A stretch of DNA of 64,000 bases, from positions 1 to 64,000 of the forward strand of contig SJRY01000241.1 in assembly GCA_011319805.1 (NCBI GenBank). The letters are read 5' to 3'. The first letter of the stretch is position 1. Each line of letters opens with the position of its first letter. The notes under the pieces are model-generated. The model worked only from the letters and a program-made list of their open reading frames with translations. It had not been told where the DNA came from and searched no databases. Source of the DNA: Macrocybe gigantea. Lineage: Eukaryota > Basidiomycota > Agaricomycetes > Agaricales > Callistosporiaceae. The translations under genes were made by a program, and so were the position numbers. Of this stretch, positions 1-11,021 are shown in pieces.

Positions 1-49
1 CCCTTGACGATTATGACCTTGGACATCTGGACAAACATATATGCGTGAA

Positions 50-517
50 AGCCTTGCTTGATACAGGATTACCGGATCTTGCATAGACCGGAAGTTCATT
101 AAGGAAAAGGAAATCAATACAAAGAATATCCTATTCCTATTCCAGTCCATAATGCGGACAGAACCCATAACATGGCAGGTGAATATGCAAATATTGAACT
201 AAGAGTCAGAGTCAAGATCATGTCGAGCGAATGGTCTTCTCAGTTACTGAACTTGGAAAGGGCCAGATCTTCATTGGTTTATGAGTGGGTTAAGCATCAC
301 AACCCTTGGATCAATTGGAAGACAGAGAAGATTACATTCGATCAGTGCTCCGAAGAGTGTCAGTGGATTGCCCGAACAGGAAACTCTGAAGATGATGACA
401 CCTCTATTGAGACAAATGAGGTAGACTTCGAAAATGGAGAAAAACTCTTGATGATCGATATGAACCAAGAGTTCCATCTAAGGGCTTTCCAAATGACGGC
501 TTTCAAACTGGCAGAAG
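50..517 (+). pseudogene. Gypsy-A retropepsin fragment
   Basis: Around 52-75 the translation gives ALLDTG, the catalytic aspartate motif of retroviral-type aspartic protease. Further on, WVKHHNPWINWKTEKITF matches the WLVYHNPxIKW segment that joins protease to reverse transcriptase in the Gypsy-B copies of this window. The frame is broken by stops. It runs into the inverted LTR at 518, and the reading resumes at 931. Confidence 0.7.
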
Positions 518-930
518 TGCTACACAAAACCAAGTCTGCATGCAGGTCACTCTAACTAACTCAGAGAGGAGAGGCAGAGAGACTTTGCTAATAATTAGCC
601 AGCTTGAAGCTGAGTTCTACTACGTATAATTTAACTATTTATACATTACGACTCCCAAGCATGGACCACGACTATGCTATCCTCATATTATGTGAAACCC
701 TCAACCCTTGTCTACATGAGTAGGATTTGACTGCACTTCTCATGTTGTCCTGCAGGTGCTGCGCAATACCCTTTGCCCTAGTCAGCGCTGATGCGTCATT
801 GTCATAGGGTTTTCTCAAGTCATTGCATTGTATCTTGTTTGTCCATTGCAGTTCATGTCACATGTTCATCATGTGGTTCTTGAGTCACATGCCTATCATT
901 AAGATAATGATAAGTCCTGAAATCATAACA
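518..930 (-). mobile_element. Solo LTR of Gypsy-A family, inverted, inside element A pol
   Basis: The reverse complement aligns along its whole length with the 3' LTR at 4239-4650, including the start TGTTA, the TATA-like region and the end TTAGTTAG...TAGCA. It interrupts pol between the protease and reverse transcriptase segments. Flanking bases are AGAAG (513-517) and GGAAG (931-935), a 5-bp target duplication with one transition. No internal sequence remains, so LTR-LTR recombination probably removed the rest. Confidence 0.85.
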
Positions 931-935
931 GGAAG

Positions 936-2540
936 CGACGGCAAAGACAACAAAGGCAAAGACCTTTGAAGAAATTGTACCGGAAGAGTACCACTGTTTC
1001 AAGGATTCAGTGTTCAGAAAAGAGTCGTTCGATGAACTACCACCATGATGACCTTGGGACCATGTGATCGAACTTATTCCAGGAGCTAAACTCCAGGATT
1101 GCAAGGTCTATTCTTTAACACTAGATGAACAGAAACAGTTGGAGGCCTTTTTGGATAAAAACCTGAACACCGGATGAATCAGACTGTCGAAGTCGCCAAT
1201 GGCCTCACTTTTCTTCTTCATAAAAAAGAAGGATGGATCCCTACGACCTGTACAGGACTATCGGAAATTAAATAACATGACAATAAAGAACAAATACCCA
1301 CTCCCCTTGATCCAAGAGTTAATCGATAAACTTAAGGGAGTGAAGTTCTTTACAAAACTCGACATCCGATGGGGATACAATAATATCCACATGAAAGAAG
1401 GCAATGAATGGAAGGCTGCATTCCGGACAAACCGGGGAATGTTCGAACCCCTGGTCATGTTCTTTGGACTGACGAATTCACTGGCCACATTCCAAATGAT
1501 GATGAACACGATTTTCAAAGACGAAATCGATCAGGGACACATAGTCATTTACATGGACGACATTCTTATCTTCAATAAAGATTTGAATGAACACAGACGA
1601 CTCGTTCAATGCATACTGGAAAAGCTAAAAGATAATAAGCTTTACCTGAAACCTGAGAAATGTTCGTTTCATCAACTGGAAGTAGAGTACCTTGGAATGA
1701 TCGTCTCAGAAAACAGCATTAAGATGGATCTGGTTAAAGTCGAAGGTGTCAAAGGATGGCCAAAACCCATCTGCAAAAGAGACGTCCAGCAATTTCTAGG
1801 CTTTTGCAATTTCTACCAGTGTTTCATCGAGAGATTCGCAAAGATCACGAAACCCTTGATGGAACTGACTGGAAAGGCCAATTGGACATGGGGAAGGCCC
1901 AAGACGACACATTTGATGGACTAAAGAATTGGATCTGTTCAGCGCTGATCATCGTGATGCCCTGAGATGATGGAAAGTTCCGAATGGAAGTCAATGCCTC
2001 GAACTATGCAATAGGAGGTGTCCTTTCTCAAGAACAATCAATCCAATGGTACCTGGAGACCGGTGGCTTTCATGTCAAAGTCATTGAACCCGACAGAACA
2101 GAACTACAAGATCTATGACAAAGAGATGCTCGTGATTATGACTGGACTTGAGGAATGGCACCAATACCTTTGCAGTGCTAAACAGAAATTCGAGATTTGG
2201 ACAGATCATAAGAATCTCGAATACTTCCAGAAGCCTCAGAAGCTGAATCGCTGGCAAGCTCACTGGATCTCAGAACTTCAAGACTATGACTTTGTTCTGG
2301 AGCAAACCCGGAAAATCGATGACAAAGGCAGACAGTCTGTCGAGACGACCAGACTATGAGAAGAGGGAGAATGATAATGAAAACATCACTCCTAAAGCCA
2401 GAGAATTTTCGCCGGATTTTCATGGCGAAGATTATACTGACACCAGAATTTCAGGACATTTTGGACCAGATCAAACAGCAGCTTGGAAACAAAGAGAGCC
2501 TGAGGTTCAGAAATGTCTTGATAAAGGCAAACACGGCTGA
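936..2540 (+). pseudogene. Gypsy-A reverse transcriptase and RNase H (broken pol)
   Basis: The stretch before 1199 gives the usual lead-in (EEIVPEEYHCF, DCKVYSLT). The reverse transcriptase core follows: FIKKKDGSLRPVQDYRKLN, then YMDDILIF with the catalytic YxDD near 1550. RNase H follows in shifted frames: YAIGGVLSQEQ near 2005, IYDKEMLVIMTGLEEW near 2110 and TDHKNLEYFQ near 2200. There are at least three frame changes, and stops at 1922 and 2357. It cannot make a continuous polyprotein. Confidence 0.85.
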
Positions 2541-2559
2541 GAGGAAAACGACTGAATCG

Positions 2560-4001
2560 TTACATGGTTAAAATGGTACTATGTTCCCAAAAGTCAAAAG
2601 ATAAGGGAATGGATCATTGAAATCCATCACTCAGATCAGATCTTGGGACACCCAGGACAAATGAAGACATACAAATTGATCACGCATAACTTCTGGTGGC
2701 CCAAAATGATGAATGATGTCAAGGCATATGTCAAAGGATGTGACAAATGCCAATGAATGAAGATCATCAGAAGATCGGAAGCATGCCCTGCTTCACCTGA
2801 ACAAGGTACTAAAGGAACCATGGGAGATCATATCTGTAGATCTCATCGGACCCCTCCCCGAATCTCAAGGGTTCAATGGCATAATGGTAACGGTAGATCG
2901 GTTCACGAAAGAAGCCAAATTCATACCAGTCACATGGATATCATGGCAGAAGGAGTCACTCACAATCTACGTGACACTGTATTCTTGAACTACAGACTCC
3001 CAAGAAAGTTATTAGTGATAGAGGATGACAATTTGTCTTCGCATTCATGACAGACCTCTACGCACTTTTGGAAATCAAAGGAGCTCCTTCGATGCTGTAT
3101 CATCCACAGACCGACAGACAAATGGAACAGGTCAATCAGGAACTTGAACAGTACCTGAAACTCTTCGTGAACCATTGGCAACAGACTGGGTGGATTGGCT
3201 ACTGATGGCTGAATTTTCCTATAACAATTGAATTCACTCGGCAACCAGATACTCTCCATTTTACCTGAACCACTGGTGATATCCGTACACTGGAAAAGAA
3301 CCTCCGAAGCATAACGCTAAATCGCAGACTACAGAGGAGTTCACTGAAATGATGAAGAAAATTCGGACCAAGGCCAAGACCTCTCTGTTAAAAGCCACAG
3401 AGACAATGAAATGGACATATGACCGGAAACAGAAGCCCGCCTGAGAGTACCATGAGGGCAATCAAGCTTGGCTGGAAGGAACGAACATCACAACTGACCG
3501 GCCAACTGACAAGCTTAATGACAAGCGGTTTGATCCATTCAAAGTCAAATGGTGAATTGGAGAATTGGCATATGAACTCGAGCTACCAGAACACTGGAAG
3601 ATACACCCCGTCTGAAACGAGTCTGAGCTTACCCATACATGGCACCAGCGTTTCTGCAACAGAAAGTGGTAATGATTCTTAAAAGACCTCCTCCTATCAT
3701 CGTGGAAGAAGAGGAACGATATGAAGTGGAATCTGTAGTAAATTCTCAATGGAATAGGGGGAAACTACAGTACAGAATACACTGGAAAGGGTATCCTATA
3801 GAGGATGCTACTTGGGAACCCACCGAAAGGATTAATGAAGATGCGCTGAATGCGGTCACAAAATTTCATCATGAGAACTCTGAGGCGCCATCTCTAGAAA
3901 AAGGACAATGTCAGTTGCCACCAACCTGCACCGAAGAAGGTGGTATGTACCTGCCTCCATTAAACCCAGTTGCCGAAGGTCCTCTTCGACCACATGGCTA
4001 A
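2560..4001 (+). pseudogene. Gypsy-A integrase and chromodomain (broken pol)
   Basis: The zinc-binding part of integrase is recognisable from about 2620 (HHSDQILGHPGQ, then WWPKM and CDKCQ). The catalytic core runs to about 3250 and the C-terminal part to about 3640, with several stops. At 3710-3875 a chromodomain is well kept: YEVESVVNSQ, IHWKGYP, DATWEPTERI. Chromodomains of this group are thought to steer integration to modified chromatin. The chromodomain frame (3639-4001) stays open although the integrase is broken. Confidence 0.8.
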
Positions 4002-4224
4002 TGAAATCTGGGTCTATCCATGCAGTCAGCAAGTGAAAACGCTGCCGAAGAAGGAGACTCTTACCGGCTGGATGGCAGATCCAAAAGAAGTCGAGGACCA
4101 CCTGGACGTGGCTTGGCAAGCGTGGCAGCAACATCAGAACCAGAAAATTGTAGGCAAGGATGAGCACAAGTAGAACCAGAAGAATGACAAGGAAGAAGAA
4201 TATGATTGCAAGGACGCAATCCCT

Positions 4225-4238
4225 AAAGGGGGGGGTAA
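4225..4238 (+). promoter_or_regulatory. Gypsy-A polypurine tract
   Basis: A purine run (AAAGGGGGGGGTAA) lies immediately before the TGTTA of the 3' LTR, the usual place for plus-strand DNA priming. Confidence 0.7.
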
Positions 4239-4650
4239 TGTTACGATTTCAAGACTTATTGTTATCTTGACGATGGGCACATGACTCAAGATCACATAAT
4301 GAACACATGACATGAACTGCAATGTGACAAACAAGATACAATGCAGCAACTTGAGGAAACCCTATGACAACGACACGTCAGCACTAACTAGGGCAAAGGA
4401 TTATTATGCAGCACCTGCAGGACAACATGAGAAGTGCAGTTGAATCCTTACTCAAACAGACAGAGGTTGAAGGTTTCACGTAACATGAGAATAGCATAGT
4501 CGTGGTCCGTGCTCGGAGTCGTAACATATAAATAGCTAAATTGTATGTAGTAGAACTCAGCTTCGAGCTGGCTAATTATTAGCAAACTTCTCCCACCTCT
4601 CCTCTCTGAGTTAGTTAGTGATCTGCATGCAGATTTGGTTTTGCATAGCA
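4239..4650 (+). repeat. Gypsy-A 3' LTR
   Basis: It begins TGTTACGATTTC directly after the polypurine tract and ends near TTTTGCATAGCA. The end is set by alignment with the inverted solo copy at 518-930. A TATA-like ACATATAAATAG lies near 4525. The 5' LTR is outside the window, so target duplication and LTR divergence cannot be judged. Confidence 0.8.
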
Positions 4651-4699
4651 GTGCATCTTGAGGGCATCAATCATACTCATGGGTTACCTGTTCTTAACC

Positions 4700-5545
4700 A
4701 TTAGACCAAAACACAGCATGTAGGGCAGAATTAATTTCTCCTGTCTAAGCATCTCTGCAAGGGCTATCCTGAGAAGTCAACTTCAGTCACCTTCAGGCCT
4801 TCTAGCACATCTCCAAATGAGCCATTATGAGATCCTGGATACTTGCCAAACAAGTTCTGGATAAATTCCACAGTTCTACTTGCATGCATGACATAGGCAA
4901 CAGCAGCGTGGATCGACAACAAGTAGGGATCAGGAAGTTTGACAGTTACTTCTTCTGATAGTGTCATGCTCTCAGCATGTGGCATGTCAGCTTCATTTAT
5001 CCTATGCAGATGTGAATAGTCTCTAAACATGATCTCCTTATTCTGCTCTTTAGTTGTGAGATATCCCTTCCAGAATGTTTTTTTCTATATGTGTTTTCCT
5101 TTCCATCCTAGTGAGAATTAGCCACAAAGATGAATCGAGAATTCCACATAAGCAATGCTCACAACAGGCAAAAAAGAAAAAGACAAATGAATTGAAAAGT
5201 TTATGCAAATTTGACTAGATAGTGATCCCATTGTATGGCAAGTCTAATCTGTCTTTAGGAACATCAAGATTGCAGGCTAGAGCAGGGTAGTGGTTCCAGA
5301 TTATGTCAATCATAGATATTCCATCAGAATTCTAGGAAGGATTCTGGATTAAATCTAATAAATAGAACATGGTGCCTTACTCTCCCACTCAAAAACTTGC
5401 TGATGACGTGTTTCAATATATGGGCACATTCTAGTGCCTTGGGTGAAATAAGTGTTTCCTCACAGTTCCTGTGAAAGGTGGCTTCAGTTTGTCTCCTCTC
5501 CACTATGCAGGTATAATCATCTCTTTTGAAGACCTGTAAGGAAAA
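4700..5545 (-). pseudogene. HNH-type protein gene, 5'-truncated pseudogene
   Basis: The minus strand matches the intact HNH gene at 60806-62528 from its exon 3 to near its end. It has KRDDYTC at 5505-5530, the Cys-x-His-Ile region, the ISTIDVIRNY segment and the C-terminal FRDYSHLHR, ELPDPY and IHAAVAYVMHAS stretches. The intron before the last exon is still present, so this is a DNA-level copy and not a processed one. The first two exons are missing; the match stops at the decayed Gypsy-B LTR at about 5549. The last exon frame (4764-5030) is still open, but upstream exons carry stops. Confidence 0.75.
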
Positions 5546-5548
5546 TAT

Positions 5549-5850
5549 ATTAGGCTAGACAAATGTCAAAAGGACTTGGGCAGACTAAGTGTGAGAGTGG
5601 TCTTGAGATGATGGCAAAAGGAATATTAAGCCTAGCACTACTTGTACATCTGGAAGTCCTTATATATGTTGCAGTACACAAGCATGGACCATGGACTGTG
5701 CAATGTTGTGGACTGCAGATGAGTAAGACTAGCAGAGAGTGACTCAGAATGACTAGAGAAAGGAAATGACTCGAGAGGCTGTGTGCTGCACAAGGCTGTG
5801 TTATAGATAATGAGGCTATGTGCTGTGCAAGGCTGTGTAAAATGGGTTAA
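5549..5850 (-). repeat. Decayed partial Gypsy-B LTR
   Basis: From 5549 the sequence follows the reverse complement of the Gypsy-B LTR: TTAGGCTAGAC, the GGAATATTAAGCCTAGC stretch and TATATATG. The match holds to about 5775 and then dissolves. Between 5776 and 5840 a unit like AGGCTGTGTGCTG is repeated twice with changes. It is much more diverged than the other B LTRs here, so it is probably the oldest insertion of that family in the window. Confidence 0.65.
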
Positions 5851-5859
5851 GCACTACAA

Positions 5860-5943
5860 CCCACGAATTGCCTTCCATGATAAATTTGCTTCTCACTGGC
5901 AGAGAAAGACAAGTCGGCTGCTATAGACTCCCATTGATGGATG
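5860..5943. repeat. Left remnant of a segmental duplication, cut off by the Copia insertion
   Basis: TTGCTTCTCAC, GAGAAAGACAAGTC and GATGGATG match 26421-26485, the stretch just after the MuiA-type gene. The continuation of the same duplication resumes at 17556, on the other side of the Copia element. The few bases before 5895 may be a residue of a MuiA 3' end, but that match is weak. Confidence 0.6.
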
Positions 5944-6216
5944 TGTTGGACATAGGCAGGGACCGAAGGGGTGTGTGAACATGGGAATCTAAATGTATAG
6001 CCTCAGTATGTCTGGTAGGACCACTGAGTATGTGATGTAAGTACCTAAATGTATACTACAAGGTACTTCAGTAAGAAATAGAGAATAAATAGATATACAG
6101 GACTCATGCCTCAGTATGTCTGGTGGGACCACTGAGGTGGGCGACCAGAAGCGAGTGAAAATTTGTAGTCTGCTTACATAACATGTTGAGGTGGGAGCTC
6201 GACTCGACCTCCAACA
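5944..6216 (-). repeat. Copia 3' LTR (273 bp)
   Basis: It runs from TGTTGGAC to ACCTCCAACA. It contains two near-identical 28-bp blocks (CCTCAGTATGTCTGGTAGGA and variant) about 110 bp apart. The partner LTR has only one. On the element's strand this is the downstream LTR. Confidence 0.85.
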
Positions 6217-6231
6217 CTCCCCCTCAAGTCA
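6217..6231 (-). promoter_or_regulatory. Copia polypurine tract
   Basis: Read on the minus strand, GACTTGAGGGGGAG lies directly beside the 3' LTR, the standard place of the plus-strand primer. Confidence 0.7.
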
Positions 6232-8898
6232 ATGACCATCCATCAGGCACCGACGCCCAATCAAAGCTTGATGTTTTTCAAATTTCGGTTGCATGAGGGC
6301 TTTCATCATCGAGTTGGCAACCATATCAGCCGTTGGGCAGTACTCAAGGCTTGTGGCACCCATTTCGATGGTTTGGTGGATGAAATGGAAATGGACATTG
6401 ATATGCTTCATTCATCCATGAAATTTGGCATCCTTTGACAGCGTAATCATGCCTTGGTTGTCGCAGAAGAAAGTCATCAGCTTTTGGAAAGGAAAAATGA
6501 AGGAAATTTTAGTAAGTAATTTTTGAATCCAAATTAATTCTTTTGATATGTGGGTGAGCACCACGTATTCTGACTCCATGCTCGACGTAGTTATTATAGA
6601 TTGCTTTTTGCTGCTCCATGACACAGCACTGTCTCTGACGAAGAAGATATAACTGAAAATTGAGTGGCAGTGGAGCTGGGAAGCCCAGTCAGCATCCAAG
6701 TACCTGAAGACAGCGTGTGTTTTCCACCCAAGGTGAGTCTCATTTCTTTTGTCCGATAAGGTATCTGACAATGCATTTAACTGTGTTGAGGTGTGTCGTG
6801 CTCAGCACTTCAAAGTTCTGGGATAGCGTCAATACAGTGAACGCGATCTCGGGATGGGTCATAATGGTGGCATACATCAGTGATCTGATGATTTCTCAAT
6901 AGCAGGTCTTTTTGGCAGGTGTTAGGAGCTTTGGTGACATGGACAGTAATCTGGGGGTGAGGTCAACAGCGGTTTGAGTGGTATTATGGCAATACACGCA
7001 CTCTCGAGTCTGTACTTTTCTGCCATCTCAATATAAGCATTTTGGCTTAATGAAATCGTTTTAGCCTCCAGGTTGCACTCAATCTTGACCCCAAGCAGCC
7101 AGTTGATTGGTCCGAGATTGACTATCTCGAAGTGCTCAGAGAGCTGGTGCTTCAAGATGCTGGTGGCTGGCTCAGAGTCAGCAAGGATCGTGAAGTCATC
7201 TGTCGTGGTGGCATGATCATGTATTTGTCACCATCAGTTTTGTAGAAGACAGCATGGTCCGCCTCCAGGTGCTTGAGTCCAAGCCCCTTGGCAATTTGTT
7301 GAACAGTTGTGTACCAGTCGTGTGCACCCTGTTTCATCCTGTAAACTGGCGCAAGGAGCTTGCAGGCCATGGCATCCTCCTTGTCCTCCAGGTCTTCAGC
7401 AATCTGTGAATTCGAGGTACTGAGAGGGGAGCTTCATGTAGATGACAATGCCAGGAGGTAGTCAGGCATTCAGATAAGCATTTTTAGCATCACACTGCAT
7501 GATGATAGCACCTTTCGAGGCCCTTAATGATAATAAAATTCGTAGGGTTTTGGCGTGGACTGTGGAGGCAAAGGTGTCCTTGTAATCGACTCCAAATCGC
7601 TGCTGGAAGCCCTTTGCGACAAGGCGCACCTTAAATCGAATGATCCGGCCTTCATTGTCTCACTTTCTATGGAACGTATAGTAGCAAGGGATCATGTTGG
7701 CATCCTTTGGAGGGATAACGAGCTCCCAGGTCTTCAGTTTCTCAAATTGGTCAAGTTCAGCCTGGATCGCTCATCACCAATCTTCACTCTCTTCACCATT
7801 TAAGGCCTCGTCCAGGGTTGGTTTATCCTCGCTTGATACAAGGGCCATCAACATGGCTTCTTTGAGCCAGTCAAGTGGATTGGCACTCTCAGATGTGTGC
7901 GCTTCAGGCAGTGGGTTTTGGTTGCGCTTTCTATGACCGTACATGTTCTCATCGAAGCTCGGGAGACCATCAAGGGAGTTTTGGCATCTTCGCACATGAG
8001 GGGGCAGTTCTTCAACTGGTGCCTCAACTTTGACATGTTCGGGTGGCCTCATAGCTTCGGGCTCTCTCAGTTGCTGCTCTGGCTCTGGTCTGGGTTCAGG
8101 CTCAGGTTCGGGTTCAGATTCTGGCTCTCCGAGGATGTCTGGATTGAATGTATCCCACTCCCCCTCAAGACTGACTTCCTTGGAGGTGAGTGCATCTTCC
8201 CTCGCAAGGTAAACATCATGTTCTATGCTGATCCTGTGTTTCCTCGGCCAGTAGATGTGGTAGCCCTTTGATTTCTCATTGTAACCGACGAATCATCCCT
8301 TGCTGGCCTGCAGTTCGAGTTTCCCAACTTTGAGCTGCTTGACCCAGACTGGTGCACCCCAAGCCCATATGTTTGAGAGGTCTTGCTTGACTTCTGTTGC
8401 CATCTCAAGCAGTGTTTTTGCCTCAGATAGAGTGCTTGTTGGTATGCAATTCTGAATCCAGATGCTGTAGCAGACGGCTTCAGCCCAGAGATATCCAGGA
8501 AGCTTCACATCAATGAGCATGGCTCAGGCGTCCCCAATGTGAGTTCGATTGCCTCATTTGCTTGCTCCATTTGATGATGAGGAGTCATGAACATTTAGGT
8601 AATGAACTGTTCTGGCTTTCTCCAGGTGGTCATTGAATTTTCCACTTGTTAACTCGCCTGCTCAATCGCACTGGAAGGTTTTGATAACTAGTACGTCCCT
8701 CTAAGCTTTTACCCATGCCTCGTAATGCTTGTAGTTGTTGAATGCCTCAGATTTGTGCCGCATGAAGTAGACCTTCTCCTTGTGGCTCCACCAGTCTATA
8801 AATAGCAGGAACCAGTATTTTCCACCGAGCAAGCCTATGGATGCCTTGCCCCAGATGTCGGCTGAGATTTTCTCGCCATATCGCTGGTATGTGGTCTT
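6232..8898 (-). pseudogene. Copia integrase core, reverse transcriptase and RNase H (broken)
   Basis: Reading down the minus strand, 8701-8898 holds the integrase core start (KTTYQRYGEKISADIWGKAS, then LLFIDWWSH). 8293-8520 continues it (LPGYLWAEAVCYSIWIQN). The reverse transcriptase follows in pieces (LKQGAHDWY near 7340, VNLGPINWLLGVKIE near 7110). RNase H is at 6412-6771 (YLDADWAS, SWSSKKQSIITTSSMESEY). Multiple stops and frame changes make it non-functional. Confidence 0.85.
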
Positions 8899-8903
8899 GC
8901 TCT

Positions 8904-9221
8904 TGTTACAGACATCACCCAAAGGACTATTCAATTTCTTATCTTATCTTTTCCACATCCCTTATCCTCCCCATCATACTGCGCAGTGCACAGCCATCGA
9001 GTCATTCCACTTCCCTAGTCACTCCGAGTCATCTCCTTCTAGTCTTACTCATCCACAGTCCACAGCATTGCACAGTCCATGGTCCGTGCTCGAGTACTGT
9101 AATGTATATAAGGACTCCCAGATGTACCAGTAGCGCTAGGCTTAATATTCCATTTGCCATCGTCTTAAACCACTCTCGCACTTAGTCTGCCCGAGTCCTT
9201 TAAGATTCGTCTAGCCTAACA
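8904..9221 (+). repeat. Gypsy-B1 5' LTR
   Basis: It runs from TGTTACAGACATC to CTAGCCTAACA, 318 bp. It contains the TATA box (GTATATAAGG) and the AGGCTTAATAT segment that pairs with the primer site right after the LTR. Confidence 0.9.
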
Positions 9222-11021
9222 AGATATTAAGCCTTGTCAAGACTTGCTCAGACTCACACACACCACATCATGCTTTATCAAAGACCTGATCAACATTCAA
9301 TGACAAGTGGTCGCTGATCCAATGAGCACTAGCACGAGCGATGAGAACACCTGGCTCAAAGAAGTAGATCATATATTGCAGTCCACGCCATTCGCAGAGA
9401 CAGTCCACGCCAACCGCAGAGACACTAGCAACTCAAACAAATGAAAGAGGAAGCGTACGCCTACACCAAGTAGCGACAAAGAAGAACAGGCATTTCTGAG
9501 AGAGTTTGCCTTCACCACCACAGACGAGCCCACTGAGATTTTCAGTGACGGAGCGGCACAGCTCATTACAGAACTCTTACTAGAAGGAGAATACAGGATA
9601 AGCCTAGAAGAGCTGTGGTCAGACCAGAATCTTCCTGCCAAAGAAAAGGACGAACTGATCCGCAAGAAAACAAGAGAGGAACGAATGCAAGCCTGAAACT
9701 TCAGACAACAGCAGATTGAAAACTACAATCACTGGGTACAAGAAGAGGACATACTAATACAAAGAGAACATGACACACAGAGCATACGACAGAATCAACA
9801 AGAGCAACACCAAAGTCAGGGGCACATAGGAACGAAATTACCAAACCCCTTCAGAAGACCGACTCGCCAAAGTACAGCATAAGAAGGAAATCGCACCACT
9901 GTGGCGAAAGTAAGCGACAGTAACTGGAATGAATACTATCGGTAGAGGGAGCGAAAGAGACTACCAAAGACAGATGGACCAACCGCCGCAGAGTGGGCCA
10001 ATTTTGAACAAGCCTGTAGAATTGCAGGAATTGACCTAGACTACTGGAAAGAACAAAGAGAAGAACAAAGACAAAAGCAGATTCAAGAGCAGCAGACCCA
10101 AGCACAACAGGCCCAAGAACAGGAAAGCCAAGACCAAGACAACAATGAAGAAATTCCGCAGACAATGATGACAGAATACAAGGGAATTATCACCGATCCG
10201 AAATTCTTCACAGGAGATCGAACAGCCTTCGACATTTGGTGGAGGAAGATGAAACTCTACATAACCACACATGGAGACCTCACTGATGTACAGAGGATTG
10301 GAGCAGTGCTATCCAGGATGACCAACGGACCAGGAGCCCACTGGGCATCAAAGAAAATTGACACCATGACTAATCAAAGCACATGGGCCAATTTTGTGAC
10401 CGAAATAGAAACACGATTCAGCAATGTCATGTCACCATCACAAGCAGGCAGCAAATTATTCAACATCAGACAGGGAAACTGACCCATTGACGAATTTCTA
10501 GATGAATTCGTAGACCTTGCAGGGAAAGCGGGAATGACAGGAACAGCCCCTCATTTCCTACTCAAGAAGAGCTTAAACTAGAGGACAGCAGAAGCCGTAC
10601 ACTCGATCTCTGTACTTCCAACGGATGGAGATGAATACATCAAGACAGTTCGAGCGATCAGATGAAACATCGATGAACATAGGAATGTAATGAGGGGAGA
10701 GTTCACAAACAACCAATGCAAATCTGGGAACCTGAGCCGAGGAGCAGGACAGGCCATGGAAGTCAACAAAGTACAAAGCAACAATTGCTTCAATTGCAAT
10801 AAACCAGGACATCTTTCACAAAACTGTCTGGAACCACGAAAAGGGGCAGCAAACATCACATGTTTCAATTGTGGCTTGAAAGGACATTACACATGAAACT
10901 GCAAGAAGAAGAAGAAGGGAAAATCCCGAGTCAGAGAAGTGAAAGAAGAAGGAGAAGAAGACGAAGAAGACAAGGATGAAGAAAGCTCTGACAAAGAGGG
11001 TTTTGTCAAAGGGTCCGATTA
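9222..11021 (+). pseudogene. Gypsy-B1 leader and gag, broken
   Basis: The capsid-like part begins MMTEYKGII at 10165 and includes DIWWRKMKLYIT. Two CCHC zinc knuckles follow ([14 protein letters not shown] near 10785 and [11 protein letters not shown] near 10862). The second knuckle is cut by a TGA where B2 has CGA. Other CGA to TGA stops lie at 9696 and 10482. The upstream leader (9360-9890) encodes an acidic, basic-patched stretch without a clear ATG and ends at a TAA shared with B2. The candidate slippery heptamer is at 10998-11004. Confidence 0.8.

Larger units (their letters stand above)
1..4650 (+). mobile_element. Gypsy element A, chromovirus type, 5'-truncated by window edge
   Basis: Decayed Ty3/Gypsy retrotransposon read on the plus strand. 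The order is retropepsin remnant, reverse transcriptase, RNase H, integrase, chromodomain, polypurine tract and 3' LTR, which is the Ty3/Gypsy order, and the C-terminal chromodomain marks a chromovirus. The 5' LTR and gag lie before the window. Pol is broken by many stops and frameshifts, and an LTR of the same family sits inverted inside it (518-930). The family differs from Gypsy-B: its LTR is about 412 bp with unrelated sequence. Confidence 0.85.

Noticed and set aside
853..1104. Minus-strand ORF in Gypsy-A
   Set aside because: It overlaps the inverted LTR border and the antisense of pol; no family resemblance.
5944..6216. Small element inserted in the Copia 3' LTR
   Set aside because: The extra 108 bp is bounded by a direct repeat of LTR sequence and has no target duplication or inverted ends.
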